From Dyadobacter sp. 3J3 (lineage in GTDB: Bacteria > Bacteroidota > Bacteroidia > Cytophagales > Spirosomataceae), in assembly GCF_009801115.1 (NCBI RefSeq), contig NZ_VTOL01000023.1, positions 1 through 64,000 of the forward strand: DNA of 64,000 nucleotides. Reading direction: 5' to 3'. A program made the position numbers and the translations under genes. Below the pieces are notes generated by a model. It searched no databases. It was not told the origin of the DNA and saw only the letters and a program-made list of their open reading frames with translations. Positions 18,931-27,982 of this stretch are shown one piece after another (the first letter of the stretch is position 1; the number at the start of each line of letters is the position of its first letter).

Positions 18931-19352
18931 CACCTATCTAGCAGATCACACTCTAAAATATTTGCAAACAACTTATATCGGTATCAATACGGCGGGTAAT
19001 ACAAATATGGTCAATCAAAACAGGTTAACTCCTTATTTACCAACCGACTTGGCAATTGCCCGGATAAATTTAGTCAAACATTAAGAAATCCCAATTGGTA
19101 CCAGACTATTGTTAGTGAATGGTAATTTTATCCAAGATTTTAGCTTACATCTTACAATAAATTTGCATTAAATTTCTTCAAATAAATGGAGATTAACACT
19201 TACCACAGCCCCATGTCATTTCAACCTGGCCGATCTGGGCGTCCCGCTTTTCTCCGCGTTGTCAATGTACGTTTTGTCCCGGAATGAAAATCATTAAGTA
19301 TTATTGTGAAGCGAGCAGTACCCGTTATGAATTAATACAGAAGCATTTAACA
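18931..19352. other. Gap, no gene seen
   Basis: AT-rich sequence between the crp-like relic and the convergent response-regulator gene. No conserved frame, strong hairpin or repeat was seen. Confidence 0.4.
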
Positions 19353-20009
19353 TTACCTACCGCTCAGATCGACCATTTGCATTTTAATAGCTTCCAGCAC
19401 CATCCCAACCCTGCTTTTTACATTCATCTTCTGGAAGACCGATTCTCGGTAACCATCCACGGTTCGCGGACTCACACACATTTTATCTGCAATTTGTACG
19501 TAGGTCAAATCACTGCATGAGAGTTCAATGAAAAGCTTTTCACGATCATTAATCCCCAACTGATCGACCGGATTATTGAGTGCTTCCGGCGTCAAGCTTC
19601 TGATCAGTTGACTGGTAATGTATTCAGTATAATAGAATCCTTTTTTTGCGACAGAATCTAAAGCCTGCTTGAGCTCCAAAGGCTTGCAGCCCTTTAACAA
19701 ATAGCCAACTGCACCGTTCCGTAGCATTTTTACAATAGATTCTTCCTTATCATTCATGGAGAGCGCAAGAACCTTGATGTGCGGGTAATTGTTTTTCAGC
19801 CATAAGGAAACTTCAAAACCATCCATTTCGGGCATATTGATATCAAGAAGCACGATATCGGGTAACATCTGCAACTGCAGCCGCTGAATCATCGCCGCGC
19901 CGCCTGAGACTTCAAAAATCACCTCGTAGCCGTCGAACTTTTCTACCAGTCCTGACAAAGCTTTGGCCATTAACTCATGGTCGTCTACTATAGCAATTTT
20001 TATATCCAT
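19353..20009 (-). CDS. NarL/LuxR-family response regulator
   Basis: A 218-residue two-domain regulator. The receiver domain is complete: VDDHE with Asp9/Asp10, phospho-acceptor Asp56 in LLDINMPEMDG, and Lys106 in YLLKGCKP. The C-terminal LuxR-type helix-turn-helix (about 150-212) contains 'LTYVQIADKMCVSPRTVDGY'. It overlaps the kinase gene by 10 nt, so the pair is translated together. It binds DNA when phosphorylated. Possible targets are the neighbouring operons, but this is not shown by the sequence. Confidence 0.92.
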   Translation of the reverse strand: MDIKIAIVDDHELMAKALSGLVEKFDGYEVIFEVSGGAAMIQRLQLQMLPDIVLLDINMPEMDGFEVSLWLKNNYPHIKVLALSMNDKEESIVKMLRNGAVGYLLKGCKPLELKQALDSVAKKGFYYTEYITSQLIRSLTPEALNNPVDQLGINDREKLFIELSCSDLTYVQIADKMCVSPRTVDGYRESVFQKMNVKSRVGMVLEAIKMQMVDLSGR

Positions 20010-20821
20010 GTTTTCTTATTTGCAGATACTTCCAGACTTAGCATCATTGCCGCATTCTCTTCCAATTTAAAAGAACAGCTGCCGCCGATCAGGTCCATTT
20101 TGCGCTTGATGTTTTGTGCTCCAAGGCAAAAAAATCCTGTTACCCCCATTTCTTCAAAATTTATTTCAGCACTTTCTGAGCGCAGCACAATACGAACTTG
20201 ATTGGCAAGATAAACAATTACTACCTTCAAACGGGCTACCTTTAAAGATTTAATACAGATGTTTAAAAACTCCTGTACGATACTCAGCAGCACCAAATCT
20301 ATATCAGAGGAAAGCGCATACGGGTTACCTTGGCAAACTATCTCAGTTTCAAATTGGCCTCGTTGCCGGGCACGCAGCATTTCTGTGTTTAACGATTCCA
20401 TCAAACCGTATTTAAGAAGAAAGTCGGTTTCCAGCTCTTTGGCAATACCCCGGATTAAACTCATCGCCTCACTTACAATCTCGTTAGTTTCGTTCAGACA
20501 TAATTTCACAGGCTCGGGAGTAGCCGGATCATCTTCTAAAATATTTAAATTGATTTTAACAACAGCTATGAGCTGGCCCAAATTCTCATGAAGTTCCCTC
20601 CCAAGATAAATTAAGTTATTGTTTTGCGTCTCAAGCTCGATTTTTAAAACTTCCTGTTTATAGCCTGACTCACACATTTGCTTACGACAAACTTGTCTGT
20701 ATTTTCCTTGAGATTGCCATAGTTTTTTTAGAAACGGTATCAAACAAAAACTAGACTTAACGATCGGCCCCATTTGGTTTTTCAATATTTCCATTCTATT
20801 ACAAAATCTTTCACAACCCAT
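20000..20821 (-). CDS. NarL-type histidine kinase with degenerate ATPase domain
   Basis: A 273-residue protein without a clear membrane segment, though residues 20-35 are mildly hydrophobic. The dimerisation/phospho-acceptor helix is HisKA_3-like, with His78 in GRELHENLGQLIAVVKINL. The ATP-binding domain is eroded: the N-box reads EFLNICIKS instead of E-x-x-N-N-x-x-K-H, the DNGxG loop is absent, and only a 'LGAQNIKRKMDLIGG' G2-like segment remains. It may need a partner kinase for phosphorylation, for example the TPR kinase encoded divergently 184 bp away. It overlaps the response-regulator gene. Kinase ancestry is clear; activity is doubtful. Confidence 0.8.
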   Translation of the reverse strand: MGCERFCNRMEILKNQMGPIVKSSFCLIPFLKKLWQSQGKYRQVCRKQMCESGYKQEVLKIELETQNNNLIYLGRELHENLGQLIAVVKINLNILEDDPATPEPVKLCLNETNEIVSEAMSLIRGIAKELETDFLLKYGLMESLNTEMLRARQRGQFETEIVCQGNPYALSSDIDLVLLSIVQEFLNICIKSLKVARLKVVIVYLANQVRIVLRSESAEINFEEMGVTGFFCLGAQNIKRKMDLIGGSCSFKLEENAAMMLSLEVSANKKTWI

Positions 20822-21005
20822 TGACCAGCTACCGGCACAAACGATAAATCCATCATGAAGGTAGAAAAAGCAATTTCATACTGACAGCGTATTTTCCCCC
20901 ATTCCTTCGGGAAAAACACCCGGTATCTGGAATTACTAACAAAATTCCATCGGCAATAGAATACGAAAATTAAAATTTGCGTAACTTGGTAAGAAACTTA
21001 ATTCG

Positions 21006-23006
21006 ATGTTCTTTGTGCATTCCGACCCAGTTTATGCCAGATCTATATTAAAAATTCGCCCGTTCTTAGGCTGCCTGTTTCTATCCGTTATTATTTTGTT
21101 GCCGTTAAGGTGCCAGGCACAAACACCTTCTGTTGACAGCTTAAAAATTATGCTCAAAAACCTGCCGCCAGAAGGCACTTCATTCGCTGACGACACTACA
21201 AGAATTATGTTACTGTGCCAGAGAGGAAAAGGTAAAGATAAAAACGGATTATTTATAGGTGATTTCCGGCAGTGCATTGCATGGCTGACAAAAGCAGAGA
21301 GGATATCAAAAAAATATAACTGGAATAAAGGTTTGATGATATCGAATTTGTATGCCGGAACCTGGTATGGGTGGAAAGGAAATTCATTACAAGGACTTCA
21401 AAAGAAACAGCGAGCCGTATATCATGCAGAGTTGGAAAATAATCCCTTTTGGTTAGCAAGGGCTTACAGACAACTTGGAGACAGCTACGCGCTTTTAAAG
21501 AATTACGATCAGGCAATACATTATTTAACATTGGCCCTGGGGCCTTCCCAAAAAAGTGAGTTTACTACTTATTTGATCGTAACTCAGAATCTGGGAGTTG
21601 CCTACCTTGGCAAAAAAGATTACAAAAACGCTTCTAAGTGGCTGGAAAAATCTTATCTGCTTTGTTTGGAATCAAAGAACCAGCAAATGCTTAAATATGT
21701 AATTTTAAATTGGGCAGAAGTTTGCCTGGCAGCCAAGAATGTGCCTAAACTTAATACGCTTTTAAACCAATATCCCGCTGTGAAATTTGAAGACAAAGCT
21801 TGGGATGTTCGGTATTACGCGCTGAACGCACAACGCTATCTTCTCGAAAATGAGCCTACAAAAGCGCTGAAAGCATTAAATCTTGGTTTACCACTTCTGA
21901 CTCTGACCAGCGATGAACACCGCCAAGCACTTTTTCTACAATTTTCCCGGGTTTATGAAAGGCTTGGGAACACAGATAAAGCATTAAGCTATTTTAAGCA
22001 GTATTCGGCCTTATGGGAAAAAGACGTCAGATCATTTCAAGAGAAACAAACCGAATACTTGGAATATGAATATAAGAGTCAGAAACAAGAAGATTCCATA
22101 AAAATTTTACACAAAGATGCAGAACGCCAGAAACTTATCAGCAGTGTGCTGTGGGCGGGAATCATCCTTTCGATCCTGTTTGTGATTTTTCTGATTTGGA
22201 ATAGACGGGTGTCGAATAGAAAAACTAAGGTGATTGAAAATCAAAGGAATGAACTACTGCTGCTTGAAAAAAAACTATCCAACTCAAACCAGCAGCTAAT
22301 CCATTTTAATGAAGAATTAGAGCAAAAAGTAACAGAACGTACACAGAAATTGCTGGAAGCGAATCAAGAGCTGACCCGCAAAAATCAGCAGATCAGCGAA
22401 GCGTTTGTCAGTGGCAAAACTTTGGAAAGAAAACGCGTTGCATCAGAGCTTCATGACAATCTGGGAAGCACGATTTCAGGACTTATCTGGCAGCTTCAAA
22501 GTGTGATGCCTGAAAATCTGCTCGATAAGGAACAAGAAATTTATGAAGGTCTTATTCAGCAAATGCGAAATGCTTACACTGAAATCAGGCATATATCACA
22601 CCATTTAGTTCCTGTAGAGCTCGAAAAAGGCCTTGAAGCAGCTTTGAAAAGACTTTTTACAGATTTGAACAGTAACAGAAATATTGATTTTCAAATTCTT
22701 GGACATTATCCTGCCGAGTTACTTACAAAAGAACAGGAGACAGAAATCTACAGTATTTGCCTAGAGCTAATCAACAATACCTTAAAGCATTCAGAATCCA
22801 CCCAGTGTCTGCTCGAATTTTCCATCAAAGCGCACGGCCTGGAAATAATTTTTACAGACAATGGAAAAGGATTCGACCCAAACCAGCTGAAAGGACGGGG
22901 CCAGGGGCTGGCGAATATTAAAGAGAGGGTTGAATCGCTCAATGGAACACTGTTGATCAACTCTCAACATGGTCACGGGGTCAGATATATAATCAGTCTA
23001 AACTAA
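21006..23006 (+). CDS. TPR sensor histidine kinase
   Basis: A 666-residue membrane kinase. A signal peptide (LFLSVIILLPLRCQAQ, cleaved near residue 39) leads to a periplasmic TPR region (about 110-340, with 'RQLGDSYALLKNYDQAIHYL' type repeats). One membrane helix (VLWAGIILSILFVIFLIW, about 382-400) is followed by a coiled coil, then HisKA_3 with the acceptor His near 482 in ASELHDNLGSTISG. A complete HATPase follows: N-box ELINNTLKHSES, DNGKGFDP and GQGLANIKERVESL. No receiver gene adjoins it, so it may feed the NarL-type regulator encoded divergently. Its 3' end overlaps the convergent HopA1-like gene by 9 nt. Confidence 0.92.
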   Translation: MFFVHSDPVYARSILKIRPFLGCLFLSVIILLPLRCQAQTPSVDSLKIMLKNLPPEGTSFADDTTRIMLLCQRGKGKDKNGLFIGDFRQCIAWLTKAERISKKYNWNKGLMISNLYAGTWYGWKGNSLQGLQKKQRAVYHAELENNPFWLARAYRQLGDSYALLKNYDQAIHYLTLALGPSQKSEFTTYLIVTQNLGVAYLGKKDYKNASKWLEKSYLLCLESKNQQMLKYVILNWAEVCLAAKNVPKLNTLLNQYPAVKFEDKAWDVRYYALNAQRYLLENEPTKALKALNLGLPLLTLTSDEHRQALFLQFSRVYERLGNTDKALSYFKQYSALWEKDVRSFQEKQTEYLEYEYKSQKQEDSIKILHKDAERQKLISSVLWAGIILSILFVIFLIWNRRVSNRKTKVIENQRNELLLLEKKLSNSNQQLIHFNEELEQKVTERTQKLLEANQELTRKNQQISEAFVSGKTLERKRVASELHDNLGSTISGLIWQLQSVMPENLLDKEQEIYEGLIQQMRNAYTEIRHISHHLVPVELEKGLEAALKRLFTDLNSNRNIDFQILGHYPAELLTKEQETEIYSICLELINNTLKHSESTQCLLEFSIKAHGLEIIFTDNGKGFDPNQLKGRGQGLANIKERVESLNGTLLINSQHGHGVRYIISLN

Positions 23007-24686
23007 GCTGTCTACACGCTTTGCGTCATACAACCGTAAATAAGCGTATCCATATCCGGCAAGACCAAACTGTAAATCAGCACAAAAATTATCACTGCCG
23101 TCCAGCCTGTTTCCAATAGGCCTTTCTACTTGGATGTGATTTTTCATGATCCTGTTTAGTATGTCTGATTCAGAAATACTTGAAGGATTTTGCTGATAGA
23201 TAACCTTTTCAATTTCTGTTTTCAAGACTTTGCTCGAAAATACTTTTGGTGAGATTTTTACTATTGTCGATCTGACAATAGCTCGCAAAGCAAAACCAAC
23301 GGAGGTTTTTATAGTAAGGGCTCCCTTATTAGCACTAAAAAACTTAATTCCCGCTTGCAAAACATGTTCTATAACAGCATCGCGAATTCCAACATCCTGA
23401 AACGCCCTTAGAAATACAAGCACTCCTTCCAGGCCTGTTAAGCCTTCGTCGACGTTTAAAAAACGATATCCCAGCCTGCCATTAGTCATTTTTTGATAAC
23501 TCATCCAGTTGCATTGGCCTTCCTCCACCCATATTGCCTCCCGGCAAAGTAAACGGGCGATATACCAGGCAGCCGACAGCGTCTCCGCCTCATCTACATC
23601 CTGAAAAAACGGTGTATTTGTTTTATTAAAAACCTTGAATCCTATCGCAAACGTCGGATGAGGATTCAAATTGAAATTTCCAAGCCCACCCCAGGTATTG
23701 CCTAAATACACAGATGCAGCAAGCACATTAGGATCTTTCGGATATTCCAGTTTTTTAAGGATCGACTTCGCAATTGTTCTGGCGCGATTTGCTCCAAAGC
23801 TTAACTGTTCATTATAGGGACTTTTGGCAAAACCGATCCCGGGTAAAACTTTTCGAACAAAAAGCGGAAGACTAGACGCATCTATGAATGTTGAAATATC
23901 GTCGTAAATATTTCTGATCAATAGACCTGCCACAAAAAAATGCCGGCGCTCCACATACAAAACAAAATGATCCGCACGGGCAAAATTCTCCGCTTTCGAT
24001 AAAAATTTTAGCTGGAAAGGAATAAGTCGATCATTGAAGCAAACCGTAATTTTGGATAAAATAAATGGGATGGCAATTGAAAGACATTGAATATTTAAAT
24101 GTAAGTAGAAACGGATAATGCCTCCCTGCCCGTCATCATCCAGCGGATACTGACCAAAAGCGAATTTTTGACTGTCACCGATATCAAATTTAGGAAACAT
24201 GACGCTCAAATAATGAGCTTCTTCCAGGACCTCTACATGATTTTCCTGATGCGTCTCAAAGACAAGTTCGTCTTCTGCATAAAGTTCGGGGGAAACAATC
24301 CTGGTCTCATAGCCTCGTGTCAGCACGGAGCCCTCGAATTTTCCAGTAACAGATTCAAATCGCCAGAAGCGGCTTCTCCAATAGGCATCGGCTCCTTCTT
24401 TGGACATATGCTTAAAGGGAAAGTGGCGCTGATCCACACGGTCACTCTCAGGAGTTACCCCGCGATTCTGATAATATTTACAGTAAATCCAATTCAGCAG
24501 CAACAATTCGTTATAATCAGCGGCAGGCAAAGGCTCAACAATCCGGACATCATATGCTCTAATGGCCACCCGAAGTTCGATAGAATTTTCAGACACATCA
24601 ATCAGCTGCCCAGCCGTGTTAAACTTGATATTACTTGTAATAAGATCGATTTGGGCTGCTACCTCCTGAGGATAATTGTAGTTCAT
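22998..24686 (-). CDS. HopA1-like plus LanC-like fusion (lanthipeptide-type maturase)
   Basis: A 562-residue protein. Residues about 200-310 carry HopA1-family (PF17914) traits as I recall them: 'FQLKFLSKAENFARADHFVL' and YVERRHF near 240, then PGIGFAKSPYNEQLSFGANR near 282-305. The C-terminal ~200 residues resemble LanC-type repeats: 'NVDEGLTGLEGVLVFLRAF' near 412 and NFCADLQFGLAGYGYAYLRL at the end. In class V lanthipeptide and thioamitide clusters a HopA1-like lyase works with an APH-like kinase, and exactly such a kinase is encoded 5 nt upstream. The fused C-terminal part could supply cyclase activity. Typical LanC zinc ligands (C...CH) are not obvious, so catalysis by that part is uncertain. 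No precursor peptide was recognised. Confidence 0.6.
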   Translation of the reverse strand: MNYNYPQEVAAQIDLITSNIKFNTAGQLIDVSENSIELRVAIRAYDVRIVEPLPAADYNELLLLNWIYCKYYQNRGVTPESDRVDQRHFPFKHMSKEGADAYWRSRFWRFESVTGKFEGSVLTRGYETRIVSPELYAEDELVFETHQENHVEVLEEAHYLSVMFPKFDIGDSQKFAFGQYPLDDDGQGGIIRFYLHLNIQCLSIAIPFILSKITVCFNDRLIPFQLKFLSKAENFARADHFVLYVERRHFFVAGLLIRNIYDDISTFIDASSLPLFVRKVLPGIGFAKSPYNEQLSFGANRARTIAKSILKKLEYPKDPNVLAASVYLGNTWGGLGNFNLNPHPTFAIGFKVFNKTNTPFFQDVDEAETLSAAWYIARLLCREAIWVEEGQCNWMSYQKMTNGRLGYRFLNVDEGLTGLEGVLVFLRAFQDVGIRDAVIEHVLQAGIKFFSANKGALTIKTSVGFALRAIVRSTIVKISPKVFSSKVLKTEIEKVIYQQNPSSISESDILNRIMKNHIQVERPIGNRLDGSDNFCADLQFGLAGYGYAYLRLYDAKRVDSLV

Positions 24687-24691
24687 TTTGT

Positions 24692-25744
24692 TTAATTAAA
24701 AATTTCTTGACGACACAGATCGGTTTTAGAGATCAGGGTTAATCCGCATTGTAAGTTAAAGTAAGTCGGCTCGGTCAAAAATAATTGTAAGAAATAAATT
24801 CCTGCCCAGCGAAGAACCATTAGCTGCTGCTCCTTTGAAATACCATATCCCGCACACAGAGCGTTAATTCGCGCATAGACAATGGAAGTCGGCGTTCCTG
24901 CCTGTGGGGGAAAAAGTTGAGCAAAACTGCTTCGAGTAAGCATATCAGCAATAAAAACAGCCAGATCCCAAAACCAAGCTCCATAGTTAACATACTCAAA
25001 ATCAAATGCCTTAACCGTTCCTATGGCTTGTCGGAAATTTCGCTCGCAGGCATCTCCGTGAATTAATCCTTTGGTTTGCAAAACCCATTCTCTTCGCCAG
25101 CTAAGCACTTTCTTTGATTCGGTTGTAAGATAGGAAACCAACTGATTTGAATAGGGATTATTTGCAGCTGACAATTCTTGTAGCTCGGAATGGCTCATTT
25201 TTATTACTAGAGGCTCAAAATGGCCAAAATCGTCGATCCATGGCCTGAATTTACCTTCGGATGCACTGGCATTACGTTTCGATAACTCAAAAAATATCTC
25301 TTTGATCTTTTTAGCTTCACACGCATCGTGAAAAGTCCTCAGTGCCGACCCGGCTTTTTCATAAACGTCCGTATACCCAGCGGACAATGGTTTAAATAGC
25401 GGGAGATATTTAGTTAAAATTATTCCATTGTAGTCGTCATAAGAAATTAATTCGGGCACTAGAACAGCCAATTCATTTGACAATTCTGTGATGGCAAACT
25501 TGTAAAACTGCGCTTCACTTCTTAAATCTTTGAGATTACTTTTTGAAAACGATCTGGATTGTTTAAAAAAATAGTCATGAACACCGCCGGCATCTTTACA
25601 AACGAAGCATTTGTTGCGGGAGGTTTCCTCTCTGAAAAATTCCAGGTTATTAACATCCTTCCACGCAACATCTTTATATGGCTTATTGAAGTTAACGCTG
25701 TCAACTAAATAGTTAACCAACTTATAAGTAGAAAGCGCGATCAT
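24692..25744 (-). CDS. APH/choline-kinase-like phosphotransferase
   Basis: A 350-residue kinase-fold protein. The catalytic loop is LIHGDACERNF near residues 226-236 (H-G-D-x4-N), followed by the metal-binding Asp in KAFDFEYVNYG near 249. N-lobe strands include HDYFFKQSRSF, and the tail is helical. It is in a tight operon: its ATG overlaps the stop of the 172-aa gene by 4 nt, and the HopA1-like gene starts 5 nt after its stop. Paired with HopA1 proteins, such kinases (LxmK type) phosphorylate Ser/Thr of a precursor peptide before elimination. An antibiotic-kinase role is the alternative, but the operon argues against it. Confidence 0.75.
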   Translation of the reverse strand: MIALSTYKLVNYLVDSVNFNKPYKDVAWKDVNNLEFFREETSRNKCFVCKDAGGVHDYFFKQSRSFSKSNLKDLRSEAQFYKFAITELSNELAVLVPELISYDDYNGIILTKYLPLFKPLSAGYTDVYEKAGSALRTFHDACEAKKIKEIFFELSKRNASASEGKFRPWIDDFGHFEPLVIKMSHSELQELSAANNPYSNQLVSYLTTESKKVLSWRREWVLQTKGLIHGDACERNFRQAIGTVKAFDFEYVNYGAWFWDLAVFIADMLTRSSFAQLFPPQAGTPTSIVYARINALCAGYGISKEQQLMVLRWAGIYFLQLFLTEPTYFNLQCGLTLISKTDLCRQEIFN

Positions 25745-26259
25745 TTCTTAATATTTCTAGTATGGGAATTGGTCAGAACGAAATTATCACCATCATTGTC
25801 ATTGATAAAACCCGTAAGATGGCTTTTGACATCACGTAGATTTGTATTTGGTACAATATCGCTTTTCAACCACCTCTCAATCGCCGGATAATCATTCTTA
25901 ACCGAGATAAAGAGAGCTTGCGGAAAAAAGAATACTTCAAATTCATAAGCCAATATATCTCCCGCGGCATCCTTTTCAATTTTACCTGTGCGCTGCATGT
26001 AAAAAATGTTATTACTTAAATCATAGCGGAAATAGATATTTCGCTGGGTACTAGGCACTGATGGATTCGGTGGAACAACCTTATCCACCATCAAGACGCA
26101 GTAAGTAACCGGTTCCCAGTCCTCTCGCCCTTCAACCCTCTTAAACAGTTTGGTCATTTTTTCCTTACAAAAATAAAAATAGCCGGTAGCGGACTGTAGA
26201 TCATCGGTAATACCGTGTCTGAACTTAGCGATGTCTTGTGGAGTAAGATTTTGTGACAT
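25741..26259 (-). CDS. Hypothetical protein, first gene of HopA1/kinase operon
   Basis: A 172-residue soluble protein, helical at the N-terminus (LTPQDIAKFRHGITDDLQS). The rest is beta-rich with repeated aromatic strands (RNIYFRYDLSNNIFYMQ, 'AYEFEVFFFPQALFISVK') and a polar tail (LTNSHTRNIKK). No family was recognised. The alternating strands could suit a small chaperone-like fold (the T3SS CesT type accompanies some HopA1 proteins), but that is speculation. It overlaps the kinase gene by 4 nt, so it must belong to the same process. The protein has few Cys and no leader/core organisation, so it is unlikely to be the peptide substrate. Confidence 0.6.
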   Translation of the reverse strand: MSQNLTPQDIAKFRHGITDDLQSATGYFYFCKEKMTKLFKRVEGREDWEPVTYCVLMVDKVVPPNPSVPSTQRNIYFRYDLSNNIFYMQRTGKIEKDAAGDILAYEFEVFFFPQALFISVKNDYPAIERWLKSDIVPNTNLRDVKSHLTGFINDNDGDNFVLTNSHTRNIKK

Positions 26260-26430
26260 AAGAGTTGGTTGGTTAAAATAAGTATATAATAATACAAAAC
26301 AGATTGTTTCTTCAGGTCTGTTAAAATGAAGTAAAAAGACTATTCTTACTTAACGGTGAATTTTTTTGTGGTTATTGCCGCTAATAAATAATTGGTGGGT
26401 AAAGATGTAGAAGTCCTGAATTCACGTTGT

Positions 26431-27975
26431 TTAAAAATATCCAATCTTTGGTTTACTGATCCTGATCCACAAGTATTTAGGCTTATTCTTGGGTTTTTGT
26501 CCGATGTCAAAAGGTTTCCATGAACCACCATCGTTAATCACACCTTCTAAAACCTCCCAGACGTCGCCTTCATCGGTAACCCCATCTTTTATGGCAACCT
26601 TGATGCCTCCCAGTAACCATTCATTGTCATTTAGTACTGGAACAGTATCTCTTAAAAAAACAGGGGACTTGATTTTTAGTACCTTATTCGATATTTCGTT
26701 TTGTACATTAGAATCGTAAAAAATCCAATGATCATTTCTACTGCTTGTCGACGTTATGGCCGATGCTCTTTCTCCAAGTTGTTCAAAGGTCTGCTTGTAA
26801 GCCTTCTGGCCGTTATCCATGTTTGCGTTGACCCGCCTCTTTTGCATTCCATTGATCAGATTATCACTCTTCAGATTTTCAGCGGCACTTTGTCCTTTAA
26901 CCATCATAGAATTTTGCAGGCTGCTATCTTCTACGAAATAGACACCCCCTTTCTCTTTTAAGTATAAATCAGGCACAAAACTGTCATTAGGTTCGTATGA
27001 CCTAACTAAGGATTTATAAAGCGGATTTCTGGTTATGAAAATGGATAAAAATTTGTTTGTATCAGCTATTCCACTTCGCAACCGAAGAAATGAAGTGTCC
27101 ATTTTACTGTAACTAATACGCTTAAATTCATACTCAGCGCCGTCGACAAAATCCTCACTTAAGGGATACTTTGTGAATTTCAGCCTTAATACATCTGCGG
27201 AAATGGAGTCTTTTCCGCTCAGGTTCCCTACGGTGAAACACTTGATTTGCTTGCGAAGATTGAGCTCACGGAGCAAGCTCTTTTTCCTTTTTGGGAGATC
27301 CACGTAGGATGTAACTTGGTTGAATAAATTGACAGAAGGGCTGGCATATTTTAAGAAGTGAAAAACATTAACACTGTCATTGGTCTTACTGAAGTCGTCA
27401 TAATGGTCATCTTCGATTGCTGCCAAATAACGAAGTGATGCCAAATGCTGAGCAGTGGTTTTACATTTCTCGGTGTTATAATGCATACCCTTTAAAGGGT
27501 CGCTCGCGGTGGCACAAATATTTGTTACGTAATCCGGGTAAATATTGACCCGGATCTCTCCCGTTCTTGGTTCATAGAATAGCTTACAAGTCATGAAGAA
27601 ACCATCCTTATCATTTTTATATTCGTCAATACCACGATATTTTTTATTGTAATACATTTCTAAATATCGCTCACCCATAAACACACGTCCAATGTAAGTG
27701 TTAGATGAGGTATCCAGTTTCATTTGATCAAACCTCATGATCCACATGGTGAACTCGTTGTGTGCGGATATCGATTTACGAATGAACTTATTAGGAGAAG
27801 GAACATAACCGAAATTCATAATTCGTTCATAAATCCCTCCCTCCATCATTTGGTTAGCGAGTTTTTCCAGTTTGTTTGTGATGGAAGGCGGTACTTTTAA
27901 TTTTTGAGCATTTGAGTCGAAAGAATTCCAAACTAAAAGTGTCAAAATCAGAAGCAATCTTAATTTTTTTAACAT
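26431..27975 (-). CDS. Secreted protein of unknown function, 514 aa
   Basis: A signal peptide is evident (LRLLLILTLLVWNSFDSNAQ, cleavage after Ala23). The mature part is mixed alpha/beta with no motif I recognise. A Gly/Asp-rich stretch 'EVLEGVINDGGSWKPF' lies near the C-terminus, which ends KPKIGYF. It follows the outer-membrane-like 391-aa gene after 7 nt, so the two form an operon and likely work at the cell surface. A function cannot be assigned. Confidence 0.65.
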   Translation of the reverse strand: MLKKLRLLLILTLLVWNSFDSNAQKLKVPPSITNKLEKLANQMMEGGIYERIMNFGYVPSPNKFIRKSISAHNEFTMWIMRFDQMKLDTSSNTYIGRVFMGERYLEMYYNKKYRGIDEYKNDKDGFFMTCKLFYEPRTGEIRVNIYPDYVTNICATASDPLKGMHYNTEKCKTTAQHLASLRYLAAIEDDHYDDFSKTNDSVNVFHFLKYASPSVNLFNQVTSYVDLPKRKKSLLRELNLRKQIKCFTVGNLSGKDSISADVLRLKFTKYPLSEDFVDGAEYEFKRISYSKMDTSFLRLRSGIADTNKFLSIFITRNPLYKSLVRSYEPNDSFVPDLYLKEKGGVYFVEDSSLQNSMMVKGQSAAENLKSDNLINGMQKRRVNANMDNGQKAYKQTFEQLGERASAITSTSSRNDHWIFYDSNVQNEISNKVLKIKSPVFLRDTVPVLNDNEWLLGGIKVAIKDGVTDEGDVWEVLEGVINDGGSWKPFDIGQKPKNKPKYLWIRISKPKIGYF

Positions 27976-27982
27976 GTCAGTT

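Noticed and set aside
26346..26531. 61-codon minus frame rich in Ser/Thr next to the kinase/HopA1 operon, considered as a lanthipeptide precursor
   Set aside because: It overlaps the 3' end of the 514-aa gene by 100 nt in another frame, has a single Cys, no leader-like acidic start and no good ribosome site.
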